A DNA stretch of 15,213 nt, taken from assembly GCA_031556255.1 (NCBI GenBank), contig JAVBTI010000042.1, positions 1-15,213 on the forward strand. Direction: 5' to 3'. This DNA comes from JAIRQX01 sp031556255. Lineage in GTDB: Bacteria; Chrysiogenota; Deferribacteres; Deferribacterales; JAISNW01. Position 1 is the first letter of the stretch. Every line of letters begins with the position of its first letter. Shown one piece after another: positions 1-7,400 of the stretch. The translations under genes were made by a program, and so were the position numbers. The notes under the pieces were generated by a model. It was not told the DNA's origin. It was given only the letters and a program-made list of their open reading frames with translations, and searched no databases.

Positions 1-2
1 CG

Positions 3-74
3 AATGTGGCCTCACAAGGCGGCGGGAGCCTGTCCGCCACCAACCCGTCAATAGTGATCAAAATATTTGATTGA
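3..74 (+). CDS. 3' end of an upstream gene, possibly a molybdopterin oxidoreductase catalytic subunit (partial)
   Basis: Of the three plus frames entering the window, only the third gives a protein-like tail, 23 residues ending VIKIFD before TGA at 72-74; the other two are Arg/Pro-rich. A tail with a Gly-rich turn, SATNP and then a short hydrophobic strand resembles how the molybdopterin-dinucleotide-binding domain of DMSO-reductase-family enzymes often ends. The TorD-type chaperone gene that follows on the same strand fits such an enzyme. This is inference from 23 residues and context; the function cannot be proven here. The gene is cut by the left edge. Confidence 0.45.
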   Translation, partial: NVASQGGGSLSATNPSIVIKIFD

Positions 75-106
75 CAGGATACTTCCTCCTCCTCAATGTT
101 AGAACG

Positions 107-136
107 CCGCGGCCGGGAGATGATCCCCGGCCGCGG
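107..136 (+). promoter_or_regulatory. GC-rich hairpin between the upstream gene and the TorD-like gene
   Basis: Perfect 11-bp inverted repeat: CCGCGGCCGGG at 107-117 and its complement at 126-136, with an 8-base loop. No T-run follows, so it is not a standard intrinsic terminator. It lies just before the ribosome-binding site AGGAG of the next gene. It may be a processing or stabilising hairpin that lowers chaperone expression relative to the upstream enzyme (inference). Confidence 0.5.
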
Positions 137-156
137 GCATATTACAGGAGCTCATT

Positions 157-816
157 ATGACCGAATATTTAAAAGGCAGGCAGGCCATATACGAATATCT
201 TTATATGGGGTATTACAAGATCCCCGGCGCCGGGTTTGCAGAACTGTCGAAAAAATTTCTGCCGGTGTTTAAAGCGCTCGGCACTGACACCGGCGGGGAA
301 ATTGCCTCCGGGGCGGAAGCTCTTGCGGCATATTTTGAAAAAAACGCGCATATGACCGACAAAGAGCTTGCCGTACGCCTGAATGTAAACTTTACTAAGC
401 TGCTTAACAAAAGAAATTTAATCGGTTCGCAGACAGAAAACATTTGGCGGCAGGAAGAGAAATCGAAAGAAGAGATTATCATTTCCGTCAGCAACTATTT
501 TGCCGATGCCGGAGTAGTCAAGCCGACAGAGATAAACATGCCCATAGACAGCTATGGTATGGAGCTTTTCTATCTCTACCGTACCTCCCGTGCCGCCGCC
601 GAAAGCGAAGGGGACGCGCGGTATAAAATTCTGGCCGCGCAGACGGCATTTGCGCAAGACCATATACTTTGCTGGACGGACAGGTTCACACGTGCTATTC
701 TTAACCAGTCGGATGAAAAAAACTTTTACAGGGCCCTGGCGTACCTATCCAACGGATTTTTAAAATACGATTTCTCTGTTTCCGATGGTGCATGCGATGT
801 TCAAAAAGATCTTTAA
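157..816 (+). CDS. TorD/NarJ-family molybdoenzyme chaperone-like protein
   Basis: A 219-residue soluble protein with no signal peptide or membrane segment, the usual size for TorD-family chaperones. These bind the apo-form and Tat signal of DMSO-reductase-family enzymes in the cytoplasm and help insert the molybdenum cofactor. Supporting features are the all-helical look, YGMELFYLYR near residue 133, and the late segment FAQDHILCWTDRF, which matches the family's F..xHl..W...F pattern. ATG at 157 has a good AGGAG at 147-151. It follows the tail of a gene that may encode the client enzyme and overlaps the next gene, so the three probably form one transcript. Sequence similarity within this family is low, so the family call is moderate and the client is unknown. 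A second TorD-type protein lies at 10255-10944. Confidence 0.65.
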   Translation: MTEYLKGRQAIYEYLYMGYYKIPGAGFAELSKKFLPVFKALGTDTGGEIASGAEALAAYFEKNAHMTDKELAVRLNVNFTKLLNKRNLIGSQTENIWRQEEKSKEEIIISVSNYFADAGVVKPTEINMPIDSYGMELFYLYRTSRAAAESEGDARYKILAAQTAFAQDHILCWTDRFTRAILNQSDEKNFYRALAYLSNGFLKYDFSVSDGACDVQKDL

Positions 817-1816
817 ACTTTTAAACGATGAAACACTTTATAAACAAACGCTGGTGCGTATGTTTAAAAATGCAGACATTGACGACCTTTATGCCACTTA
901 CAGCCACAAGGCCCGGATTGATTTCATCAAAGATTTTATGCTTCTCATGGAACACTATAACGGAGATATCGACGCCGGTGACCTCATAAGCAACGCCGAA
1001 ACCCTACTGAAGCGTGCCGCCAAAGTCGGTGAGATGCACCGTGCCGGAGGCACCCGCCCCGATTACCTTTTCGCGACGGTGAAAACCATGGCGCGCTGCC
1101 ATGAAGAGATTCTTCTGAACTCGGATCTGGACAGGGATGAAGTATTAAACTTCATCGTAAACGTCAGGAAGATGCTGGATGCGAGGGAGATAATGCTGGT
1201 CAAGCAATGGTTCCGCGCCACAGTGGCTGACGTGTTCACCCATAATAAAGAGCTGTACACGCAGTTGCGCCAGCTTCACAACCGCCACAAAAGAATGCTG
1301 AACACCCTCTCCTACCCCGCCGTAATTACCAACACCAAAGGAAACGTGTTGGAAATGAACTACGCCGCCCAAAACTACTTCGCCGTCTGGAACGAGGAAA
1401 GCAAAACGGAAATCATGTCCCTTATGGATTTTCATTTTGCCACTTTCTACGATTATCTGAAAACATATAAAGGTAAAGGGGAACGGTATATGGAGTTCAC
1501 AAACGGCGACAAATTCATCAGTAAGCTTGTACGGCTCAATAAAAACAGCTATCTGATAACGCTGGAAAAACCTGAAAACAAGCAGCGGAACGCCAGAAGA
1601 AATAAAGCGGGCAAACACAGCTATGCAAAATTGACCTATACGGAAGCGATCGTCAGCCAGTGCGTGCAGCAGGGCATGTCGTCAAAACAGATCGCCGAAA
1701 AACTGGGCCTTTCAGAAGAAACGATCAAAACCCACCGCAAAAATATCCGCCGTAAGCTCGGGCTTGTAAACAGCAAAGCAGGGCTGCCCGTCCATCCGTC
1801 CGCCAAAAAAGACTAA
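785..1816 (+). CDS. PAS-domain regulator with LuxR-type DNA-binding domain
   Basis: A 343-residue cytoplasmic protein. Residues about 1-160 are mostly helical with no family I recognise. About 170-260 look like a PAS sensor fold (SYPAVITNTKGNVLEMNYAA). About 275-330 form a LuxR/FixJ-type helix-turn-helix: LTYTEAIV, then SSKQIAEKLGLS, then the recognition helix ETIKTHRKNIRRKLGL. There is no phospho-acceptor receiver domain, so the signal is probably sensed through the N-terminal or PAS part. The first ATG (785) overlaps the TorD-like gene by 32 bases; a second ATG at 797, giving MFKKIFKLL, is as good and also overlaps. Neither has a clear Shine-Dalgarno sequence, so translation is probably coupled. 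Linkage to a respiratory-enzyme chaperone suggests control of the adjoining operon by an electron acceptor, which is inference. Confidence 0.75.
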   Translation: MVHAMFKKIFKLLNDETLYKQTLVRMFKNADIDDLYATYSHKARIDFIKDFMLLMEHYNGDIDAGDLISNAETLLKRAAKVGEMHRAGGTRPDYLFATVKTMARCHEEILLNSDLDRDEVLNFIVNVRKMLDAREIMLVKQWFRATVADVFTHNKELYTQLRQLHNRHKRMLNTLSYPAVITNTKGNVLEMNYAAQNYFAVWNEESKTEIMSLMDFHFATFYDYLKTYKGKGERYMEFTNGDKFISKLVRLNKNSYLITLEKPENKQRNARRNKAGKHSYAKLTYTEAIVSQCVQQGMSSKQIAEKLGLSEETIKTHRKNIRRKLGLVNSKAGLPVHPSAKKD

Positions 1817-1886
1817 ACGGCCGCGCAAATAATTTTTTCCATACGAAAAAGGCAGTTGAGATCTATCGGGCCGGCAGAAGGACGCG

Positions 1887-2087
1887 TTGCGCGCACGCCG
1901 TATTCCGCCCGCAAACATGCTTTCCAAATACAACATTACTGAAGAACATACAATCATTGATTTGAGTAAATTCAGGCATGAGCAGCAGATCGCTTTTCCT
2001 CATAAAAGGATTATTGCGGAAAGATTAATGAAACTTTTATCTGATTATAAAACACTCAGGCGTTTGACAAAAAATCAGGCGGGGTGA
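1887..2087 (+). CDS. small hypothetical ORF of doubtful reality
   Basis: 66 codons from TTG at 1887, preceded by AGAAGGA at 1876-1882; an alternative ATG at 1917 lacks a ribosome-binding site. The product is basic, with a helical segment near its end (RIIAERLMKLLSDYKTLRRL). I recognise no family. Base composition is more A+T-rich than the neighbours. Its last codons run into the inverted repeat that serves as terminator for the convergent cytochrome gene, which weakens the case. It could be a real small protein, a gene remnant or chance. Confidence 0.3.
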   Translation: MRARRIPPANMLSKYNITEEHTIIDLSKFRHEQQIAFPHKRIIAERLMKLLSDYKTLRRLTKNQAG

Positions 2088-2101
2088 CGAACAGGCCCGC
2101 C
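2069..2101 (-). terminator. intrinsic terminator of the cytochrome c gene
   Basis: On the minus strand, GGCGGG (complement of 2096-2101) pairs with CCCGCC (complement of 2078-2083), followed by TGA and TTTTTT (complement of 2069-2074). It starts about ten bases after the cytochrome stop codon. The loop is 12 bases, rather large, so efficiency may be modest. Confidence 0.65.
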
Positions 2102-2110
2102 CGCGTAAAA

Positions 2111-2353
2111 CTACTTTTTCAATGTGTAAAGGAAGTCCTTTACAGTTTTTTCATCATCCGCGCTGATGGCAAGACCGTTCTTCTTCATGCGTTCAATAGT
2201 GGCGTCCCATTTGGCGATATCATATTTTTTGTTGTATATGATAGCTGTGGAATGACACTTTTTGCAATTTTTCTCAACAGCGTCATTCTTCTGGGCGAAC
2301 GCCGGGATACTCAGCAACGCTGCCAGCACCACAATTAAAACCAATGTTCTCAT
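2111..2353 (-). CDS. small periplasmic monoheme c-type cytochrome
   Basis: An 80-residue electron carrier. Residues 1-20 are a Sec signal peptide (hydrophobic LVLIVVLAALL, then IPAFA and a likely cut before Gln21). CKKCH at 30-34 binds heme c covalently, with His34 as proximal ligand. Met56 in KWDATIERMKKNG is the likely distal ligand. The WxxTIxRM...ISADDEKTVKDFL pattern resembles small class I cytochromes related to the heme domains of quinohemoprotein amine dehydrogenase. Start ATG at 2353 with GGAGG four bases upstream; the stop is TAG. It lies 124 bases downstream of truB on the same strand with a terminator of its own. Its redox partner is unknown; the TorD-type genes nearby suggest anaerobic respiration. 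The family is sure, the role is not. Confidence 0.88.
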   Translation of the reverse strand: MRTLVLIVVLAALLSIPAFAQKNDAVEKNCKKCHSTAIIYNKKYDIAKWDATIERMKKNGLAISADDEKTVKDFLYTLKK

Positions 2354-2477
2354 AAAACCTCCATTATCAAAACGTGAACTCTACTCAGGAAGAGTACATC
2401 AATAAATATATTAATACCACTACTTTTTACCACCTATAAAAACAGCGGATTTTAATGGATCAGATATATATAGGAAA

Positions 2478-3374
2478 TTAAACCGAAAAAACTTTGGATA
2501 ATTTGACCGGAACAATGGCTCCTTTCTGAATTTCGCCGAGGGCAACCAGCCTGCCGTCCGGGGAAAGCAGCAGGCAGAGCCCGTCCGCGCCGGTATCGGG
2601 CAGAGACCGGTAGCCCGCTGTTTTAGGAGAGACACCGTGCATCACTGCGTCCACGGTTTCGGGCTTTACAACCGCTATGGGCAGATCCAGCACATCCTGC
2701 ACGGGACGCACAATCTCCGCCCCGCGCCCTTCGCCCGCAATACATTTTATATCGTCCAGTTTATGCGCGTCTTTCATATGGAAGCGGCCGCTGCGGCTGC
2801 GGATAAGGCCGCTCATGGCCGCATAAGCCCCCAGCCTGTTGCCCGTTTCGTTTATTATACTGCGCACATAGGTGCCCTTGCCGCAGTCAACCACGAAAAC
2901 GCCGTCCGGATAGTCATATGATACAAGTTCGATTTTATATATCTTCATGGGGGCCGTTCCCGCGTCCTCCAGCTCCCCTTTTCGCGCCAAGTCGTATGCG
3001 CGGACACCGTCTATTTTTTTTGCGGAAAATGCGGGGACTGTAAGCTCCGGCTCGCCCACGAAACCCGCCAGAACCTCGCGGACGGCGGCTTCGTCCGGCC
3101 GGGCGTCCGAAGTGCGCAGGACGGTGCCTGTGGTGTCGAAGGTGTCGTAAGCGGCTCCCAGTTTGAAATTAGCAATATACTGTTTATCTTCCGCCGTGAT
3201 GATGTCGGCGAACCTCGTGGCATGCCCCAGGCATATGGGCAGCACTCCTTCCGCCATCGGGTCGAGGGTGCCCGTGTGCCCGGCTTTTTTGACTTTGAAT
3301 ATGGAACGCACCCGCGCCACAACCTGGAAAGATGTCACGCCGGGCTCTTTATAGACGTTAACTACGCCATTCAT
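2478..3374 (-). CDS. truB: tRNA pseudouridine(55) synthase TruB
   Basis: A 298-residue enzyme that converts U55 in the T-loop of tRNAs to pseudouridine. The N-terminal start NGVVNVYKEPGVTSF is the family's motif I. The catalytic aspartate is Asp38 in HTGTLDPMAEGVLP. RFADIITAEDKQYIANFKLG, TVPAFSAKKIDGVRAYDLAR and the GTYVRSIINETG segment are all present in order. A C-terminal part from about residue 235 matches a TruB_C/PUA-like tail. The start ATG overlaps the stop of the preceding small membrane-protein gene by four bases (ATGA), so the two are translationally coupled. The usual rpsO-pnp does not follow; instead there is a cytochrome c gene. Confidence 0.96.
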   Translation of the reverse strand: MNGVVNVYKEPGVTSFQVVARVRSIFKVKKAGHTGTLDPMAEGVLPICLGHATRFADIITAEDKQYIANFKLGAAYDTFDTTGTVLRTSDARPDEAAVREVLAGFVGEPELTVPAFSAKKIDGVRAYDLARKGELEDAGTAPMKIYKIELVSYDYPDGVFVVDCGKGTYVRSIINETGNRLGAYAAMSGLIRSRSGRFHMKDAHKLDDIKCIAGEGRGAEIVRPVQDVLDLPIAVVKPETVDAVMHGVSPKTAGYRSLPDTGADGLCLLLSPDGRLVALGEIQKGAIVPVKLSKVFSV

Positions 3375-3589
3375 CTGTTTACAAAAACATAGATATAGAA
3401 CGCGGAAAAGAACAGGCTCAGGATGAGAACCGGCACGCCGATAGACCGCCGCCAGTCCGTTTTCCTGATTATCGAACAGCCGCCCATAATCAGCCCTATG
3501 GGCGGGCAGGCCATCACAAGAAGGTAGAGCAGAATGTACGATTTTACATCCGTTTTGCTTACGTTGCTATCTGCGTGCTGTTCCTGCAT
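3371..3589 (-). CDS. small two-helix membrane protein of unknown function
   Basis: 72 residues: a polar N-terminus, then two hydrophobic segments (about 19-38, YILLYLLVMACPPIGLIMGG, and about 49-69, SIGVPVLILSLFFSAFYIYV) joined by a basic loop KTDWRR. This fits a small inner-membrane hairpin with the charged loop in the cytoplasm. ATG at 3589 has GGAG seven bases upstream and starts three bases after the rbfA stop; its stop overlaps the truB start. Such tight packing on both sides supports a real gene. I do not recognise the family; a membrane protein is not the usual occupant of the rbfA-truB gap. Confidence 0.7.
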   Translation of the reverse strand: MQEQHADSNVSKTDVKSYILLYLLVMACPPIGLIMGGCSIIRKTDWRRSIGVPVLILSLFFSAFYIYVFVNR

Positions 3590-3592
3590 ATA

Positions 3593-3949
3593 TCACTCCG
3601 GCTCCCTGTTTTCCGCACTGATCCGGCGGAAGATCTCGTCCAGCTTTTCCGCCTCTTCCGGGGTGTCATCCCGCTCGAAAATAAGCTGCGGCAGCTTTTT
3701 CAGATGCACCGACTCCATCAGCTTTTTGCGGATGAAGCCCTTGCTCTTGTCGAGTCCTATCTCTATATCTTTCAGCGATTTTTTGTCGTAACTGCTGAAA
3801 TATATCCGCGCAATCCCCAGATCGGCGGTAACTTTCACCCGGGTGATGACCACGTCGTGTACCCGGGGGTCGTCGATATCTTTCGACAGGATATGCATTA
3901 TCTCATGTTTTAAAAGCTCCGCCACCCGGCGGGTACGTACATTTTCCAT
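3593..3949 (-). CDS. rbfA: ribosome-binding factor A
   Basis: 118 residues from ATG at 3949. RbfA binds the 30S subunit near helix 1/helix 45 of 16S rRNA in late maturation and cold adaptation. The opening MENVRTRRVAELLKHEIMHI and the middle RVTADLGIARIYFSSY...GFIRKKL and LPQLIFERDD are the single KH-like domain of the family. An upstream in-frame GTG at 3958 is possible, but the family starts at the chosen ATG. No Shine-Dalgarno sequence is visible before either start. A promoter candidate lies just upstream. It is separated from ylxP by a hairpin-rich spacer of over 200 bases, unusual for this operon, and followed closely by a small membrane-protein gene. Confidence 0.93.
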   Translation of the reverse strand: MENVRTRRVAELLKHEIMHILSKDIDDPRVHDVVITRVKVTADLGIARIYFSSYDKKSLKDIEIGLDKSKGFIRKKLMESVHLKKLPQLIFERDDTPEEAEKLDEIFRRISAENREPE

Positions 3950-3958
3950 GATTATCAC

Positions 3959-3987
3959 ACTATAATGAGATCAAATAGCTTTATAAA
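3959..3987 (-). promoter_or_regulatory. candidate sigma-70 promoter at the rbfA start
   Basis: On the minus strand, TTTATA (complement of 3982-3987) is separated by 17 bases from TATAGT (complement of 3959-3964), a 4/6 and 5/6 match to consensus. The expected transcript start is only about three bases before the rbfA ATG, which agrees with the lack of a Shine-Dalgarno sequence and would give a nearly leaderless mRNA. It overlaps a CAAATAG/CTATTTG inverted repeat (3972-3998). Confidence 0.4.
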
Positions 3988-4173
3988 TACACTATTTGCG
4001 GCGGCTCCGGCTTGAGCGGAGTAAATTCGCCCGCGCCTGTGCCGCCTGCACTTCGCTTCACTTCGCAGGGAAACCCTGCTTTGTATCGCTCCGTGGGCGT
4101 CGCTTTGCTCCTTAACCTCTCCGAATCCGCCCCTGGCGGATTCGGCTCCCCATGAAGGAATGGTCAATCGCAA
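3965..4173 (-). repeat. hairpin-rich non-coding spacer between ylxP and rbfA
   Basis: A spacer of over 200 bases inside an otherwise tightly packed operon. It holds a perfect 11-bp hairpin with a 3-base loop (CCGAATCCGCC 4121-4131 with 4135-4145), a 6-bp hairpin GCAGGG-aaa-CCCTGC (4065-4079), an A+T-rich 7-bp inverted repeat (3972-3998), and G+C-rich simple-sequence-like tracts such as cttcgcttcacttcgc. An open frame crosses it but gives an Arg/Ser/Ala-rich product with no family features. The texture resembles the map-infA spacer, so a dispersed repeat is plausible. Confidence 0.45.
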
Positions 4174-4464
4174 TTATATGGTCACTATCTCTTCTTTAAC
4201 GTCTTCCAGCACAAACTCGCCCAGCTTGTCCACAAAGGCCAGGATCTGCTGCAACTGTTCGTCCGCATGACTGTGTTCACCTGAAACCACCGCCACACCA
4301 ACTTCGGCACGGTTATACATCACATCGTCACCGGAGAGCTCCGCCACGGCGGCGTTAAATCGCGGACGCAGCCTGTCTTTAAGGCTGCGCACCACATTGC
4401 GCCGGGCTTTCAGATTGAATGCGTCTTCAATCCTCAGCGTGAGTCTCAGCGTACCTACAAACAT
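4174..4464 (-). CDS. ylxP: YlxP-like DUF503 family protein
   Basis: A 96-residue member of DUF503 (YlxP), a small alpha/beta protein commonly coded beside infB and rbfA and suspected to act in ribosome assembly or RNA binding. Family signs are the start MFVGTLRLTLRI, NLKARRNVVRSLKDRLRPRF, and AEVGVAVVSGEHSHADEQL, with length equal to the family's usual 90-100. Start ATG at 4464 is five bases after the infB stop with only weak Shine-Dalgarno sequence, so translation is probably coupled to infB. The biochemical role is not established for the family. Confidence 0.92.
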   Translation of the reverse strand: MFVGTLRLTLRIEDAFNLKARRNVVRSLKDRLRPRFNAAVAELSGDDVMYNRAEVGVAVVSGEHSHADEQLQQILAFVDKLGEFVLEDVKEEIVTI

Positions 4465-4469
4465 TATTT

Positions 4470-7400
4470 TTACGCCGGTTTCACATCTTCGAGCGTACGT
4501 TTTTCCTGCACAAGTTCATATACTTCCAGAATATCCTTCTCTTTGATATCCTGATACCTGTCTATGGACAAACCGCACTCATAGCCGTGGGCAACCTCTT
4601 TAACGTCGTCCGTGAACCGTTTGAGGGAGCCCAGCTTGCCGTCGTATACAACCACGTTGTCGCGGATTACACGCACCAGGGAATTTCTCGTGACCTTCCC
4701 TTCGAGGACATAACAGCCGGCAATCTTGCCGATCTTCGGCACGCTGAACACCTGGCGTATTTCCACCCGGCCGAGGATGTTCTCTCTTGTTTCGGGGGTA
4801 AGAAGGCCCTCCAGCGCGAGTTTCACATCTTCGATCGCTTTATATATGATAGAGTAAAGCTCTATAGAGATCCCTTCCCGTTCTGACATATTGCGGGCGT
4901 TGTTGTCGGGGCGCACGTTAAAGCCTATTATGATGGCCTTGGACGCCATGGCAAGCACCACGTCGGATTCGGTTATGCCGCCTGTCGCGTCGTGGACTAT
5001 GTTCACCTTCACTTCCGCGTTGGAAAGCTTTTGCAGGGAGCCGCGCAGCGCCTCCAGGGAGCCCTGGACGTCCGCCTTGATGATGATATTCAGCTCTTTT
5101 ACTTCCCCCTGCTTCACTTTGTCGAAGAAATCTGAGAGGGACACTGTTCCGCCGGAGGCCTGTTTTACGCTCTTTTCGTTGCGCTGGCGCATATCGGCGA
5201 TATGCTTGGCCACCTTTTCATCCTCAACCACAGTCAGCGTGTCTCCGGCCTCAGGAACGCTGGAAAAACCCATGACCTCCACAGGCATTGATATAGAGGC
5301 GTCTTTCACGACAGTTCCGCGGTAGTTGTACATGGAACGCACTTTCCCCACCTGGCTGCCCACGATAAAGGTGTCGCCCCTGTGCAGGGTGCCTTTCTTC
5401 ACAAGCACAGTGGCAACAGGCCCTTTCTGCTTGTCAAGCTGGGATTCGATGACAATCCCCTCCGCCGGCCTGTCCGGGTTCCCTTTAAGTTCGAGGACAT
5501 CCGCCTCCAGAAGCACGCGCTCAAGAAGGTCTTCTATCCCCGTGCGTTTTTTGGCCGATATCTCCTGGAACTGATATTCGCCGCCCCAGTCGTCGGATAT
5601 GATACCGTACTCCGCGAGCTGCTGGCGCACCTTGTCCGGATTGGCATCCGGCCTGTCTATTTTGTTCACGGCCACCACAAGACGCACACCGGCGGCCTTT
5701 GCGTGGTCGATGGCTTCTTTTGTCTGCGGCATCACGCCGTCGTTGGCGGCCACCACAAGGATAACTATATCCGTGGCCTGCGCGCCCCGCGCGCGGAGGG
5801 AGGTAAAGGCCTCGTGCCCCGGCGTGTCAAGGAAGGTAATCTTCCTGCCGTTCAGATCCACCTCGTAGGCGCCTATATGCTGTGTTATCCCGCCCGCCTC
5901 TTTCTCGGCCACGCTTGTGGAGCGTATGGCATCGAGAAGGGAGGTTTTACCGTGGTCGACGTGACCCATGACGGTGACCACCGGCGGTCTGCGCTGCATC
6001 CTGGACTCGTCGTCGTCATAGCTGGGCAGCAGATCGTCTTCGGTGACAACCTTTTTCGTCACCTCGACACCGTAATCAATACATAAAAGCGCCGCGGATT
6101 CGGCGTCTATGGCCTGGTTCACGGTGGCTATAACGCCCATCATGAACAGTTTTTTTACAAGTTCCGCCGCTTTTATCCCTATCATTCCGGCAAGTTCGGA
6201 AACAACTATCTGCTCGCCGATGGTAATATGAGTGGGCTTCGGGGTCGGCGGCGGCAGTTCCCTGTCCTGCTTGCGCTGCTTGATCTTGCGATCAGTCCTG
6301 CCTGTGTACACGGGGCGCGGTGCCGGCGCCGGAACGGGTGCTTCTTCGCTCTCAACCGGCGCTTTGTTGGTTTCTATTTCATGCTCTATATCCAGTTCAC
6401 TCATGCCTTCGGTGATCGTTTTAGTCCAATCCTTGGCCTTTTTAACGTCGCCCTTGGCTTTCGGTTTTTTAGCGTCTTCCTTGGCGGGAGCGGCTTCCAC
6501 TTCCCGGGCTTTCTTGCTTTCCCAGTTGCGCCGTTCCTCTTCGCCCATGGCGGGCTGTTCAGGGCGCGACGCACCGTAACCTCCGGGACGCGGTCCTTTG
6601 GGAGGCCCTCCTGCCGGCCTGCGGTCGTCGGTCCCTCTCGGCCCCGCCGGCCTGTCGCCGGAACCATAGCGGCTGCCCGCGGCTGGTCCGGCGGGTCTTT
6701 TATAATCGGGGCGCGGACCGCGGTTCTGGTCTGATGCCGGGCCTGACGGGCGCTGATAGGACTGCCCGCCGGGTGACGTGCGCCTGTAGCCCGAATCGCC
6801 CTCCCGTCTCGGACCGCCCGGCCGCTGTTCTCTCGGAACATAGCCCGCGGGGCCTAGCGGCCTCGGAGTGGGTTTAAACGGCTGCGCCGCCTTTGTTTCG
6901 CTCTCCTGTTTCGGCTGATGCTGTTTTTTAACAGGTTCGCTTTTTACAGGTTCCTGTTCAGCGTGTTTCTGAGGTTCCGGTTCAACCGCAACGGGTTCGG
7001 CTGTTTTTTCCTGCATCTCTTTTACCGGCGTCTCAGCCACCGGCACGTCAGCCTGCTCGGTCTTCACAGCCTGCTCAGCCTGGACGGGCTCCTGCGCTTC
7101 CTCTTTCTGGCGCGATACATCCCGTCGGGCCTCGTCCACCTTCAGCACATCTTTATTCAATTCGCTCTTTCGTTTCTGCAGTTCTTCTTTGGATATTTTA
7201 CGGCCGGGGGTGGCAACGGCCTCCTCCTTTGAACGGGAGTTCATGACTATCTCTTTACCCATGGCGCCGCGGTTCCGCCGTTCAAGGGCCTGCTGAAGGC
7301 GCTCTTTGCGACGATCTATCATCTGCTGAGGATCGATGCCTAAAATCCTCATCTGTTCAACTGATATAGTGGCATCCACGCCGGACAGCGCTTCCCCGGC

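Noticed and set aside
2382..2396. TACTC-aggaa-GAGTA inverted repeat upstream of the cytochrome gene
   Set aside because: Only a 5-bp arm, no matching promoter found; too short to claim as an operator.
3955..4173. Minus-strand frame filling the ylxP-rbfA spacer
   Set aside because: Arg/Ser/Ala-rich translation of hairpin DNA; no ribosome-binding site; the spacer is better explained as non-coding.
5382..6086. Plus-strand frame of 234 codons opposite the infB G domain
   Set aside because: Shadow of the conserved GTPase codons on the other strand.
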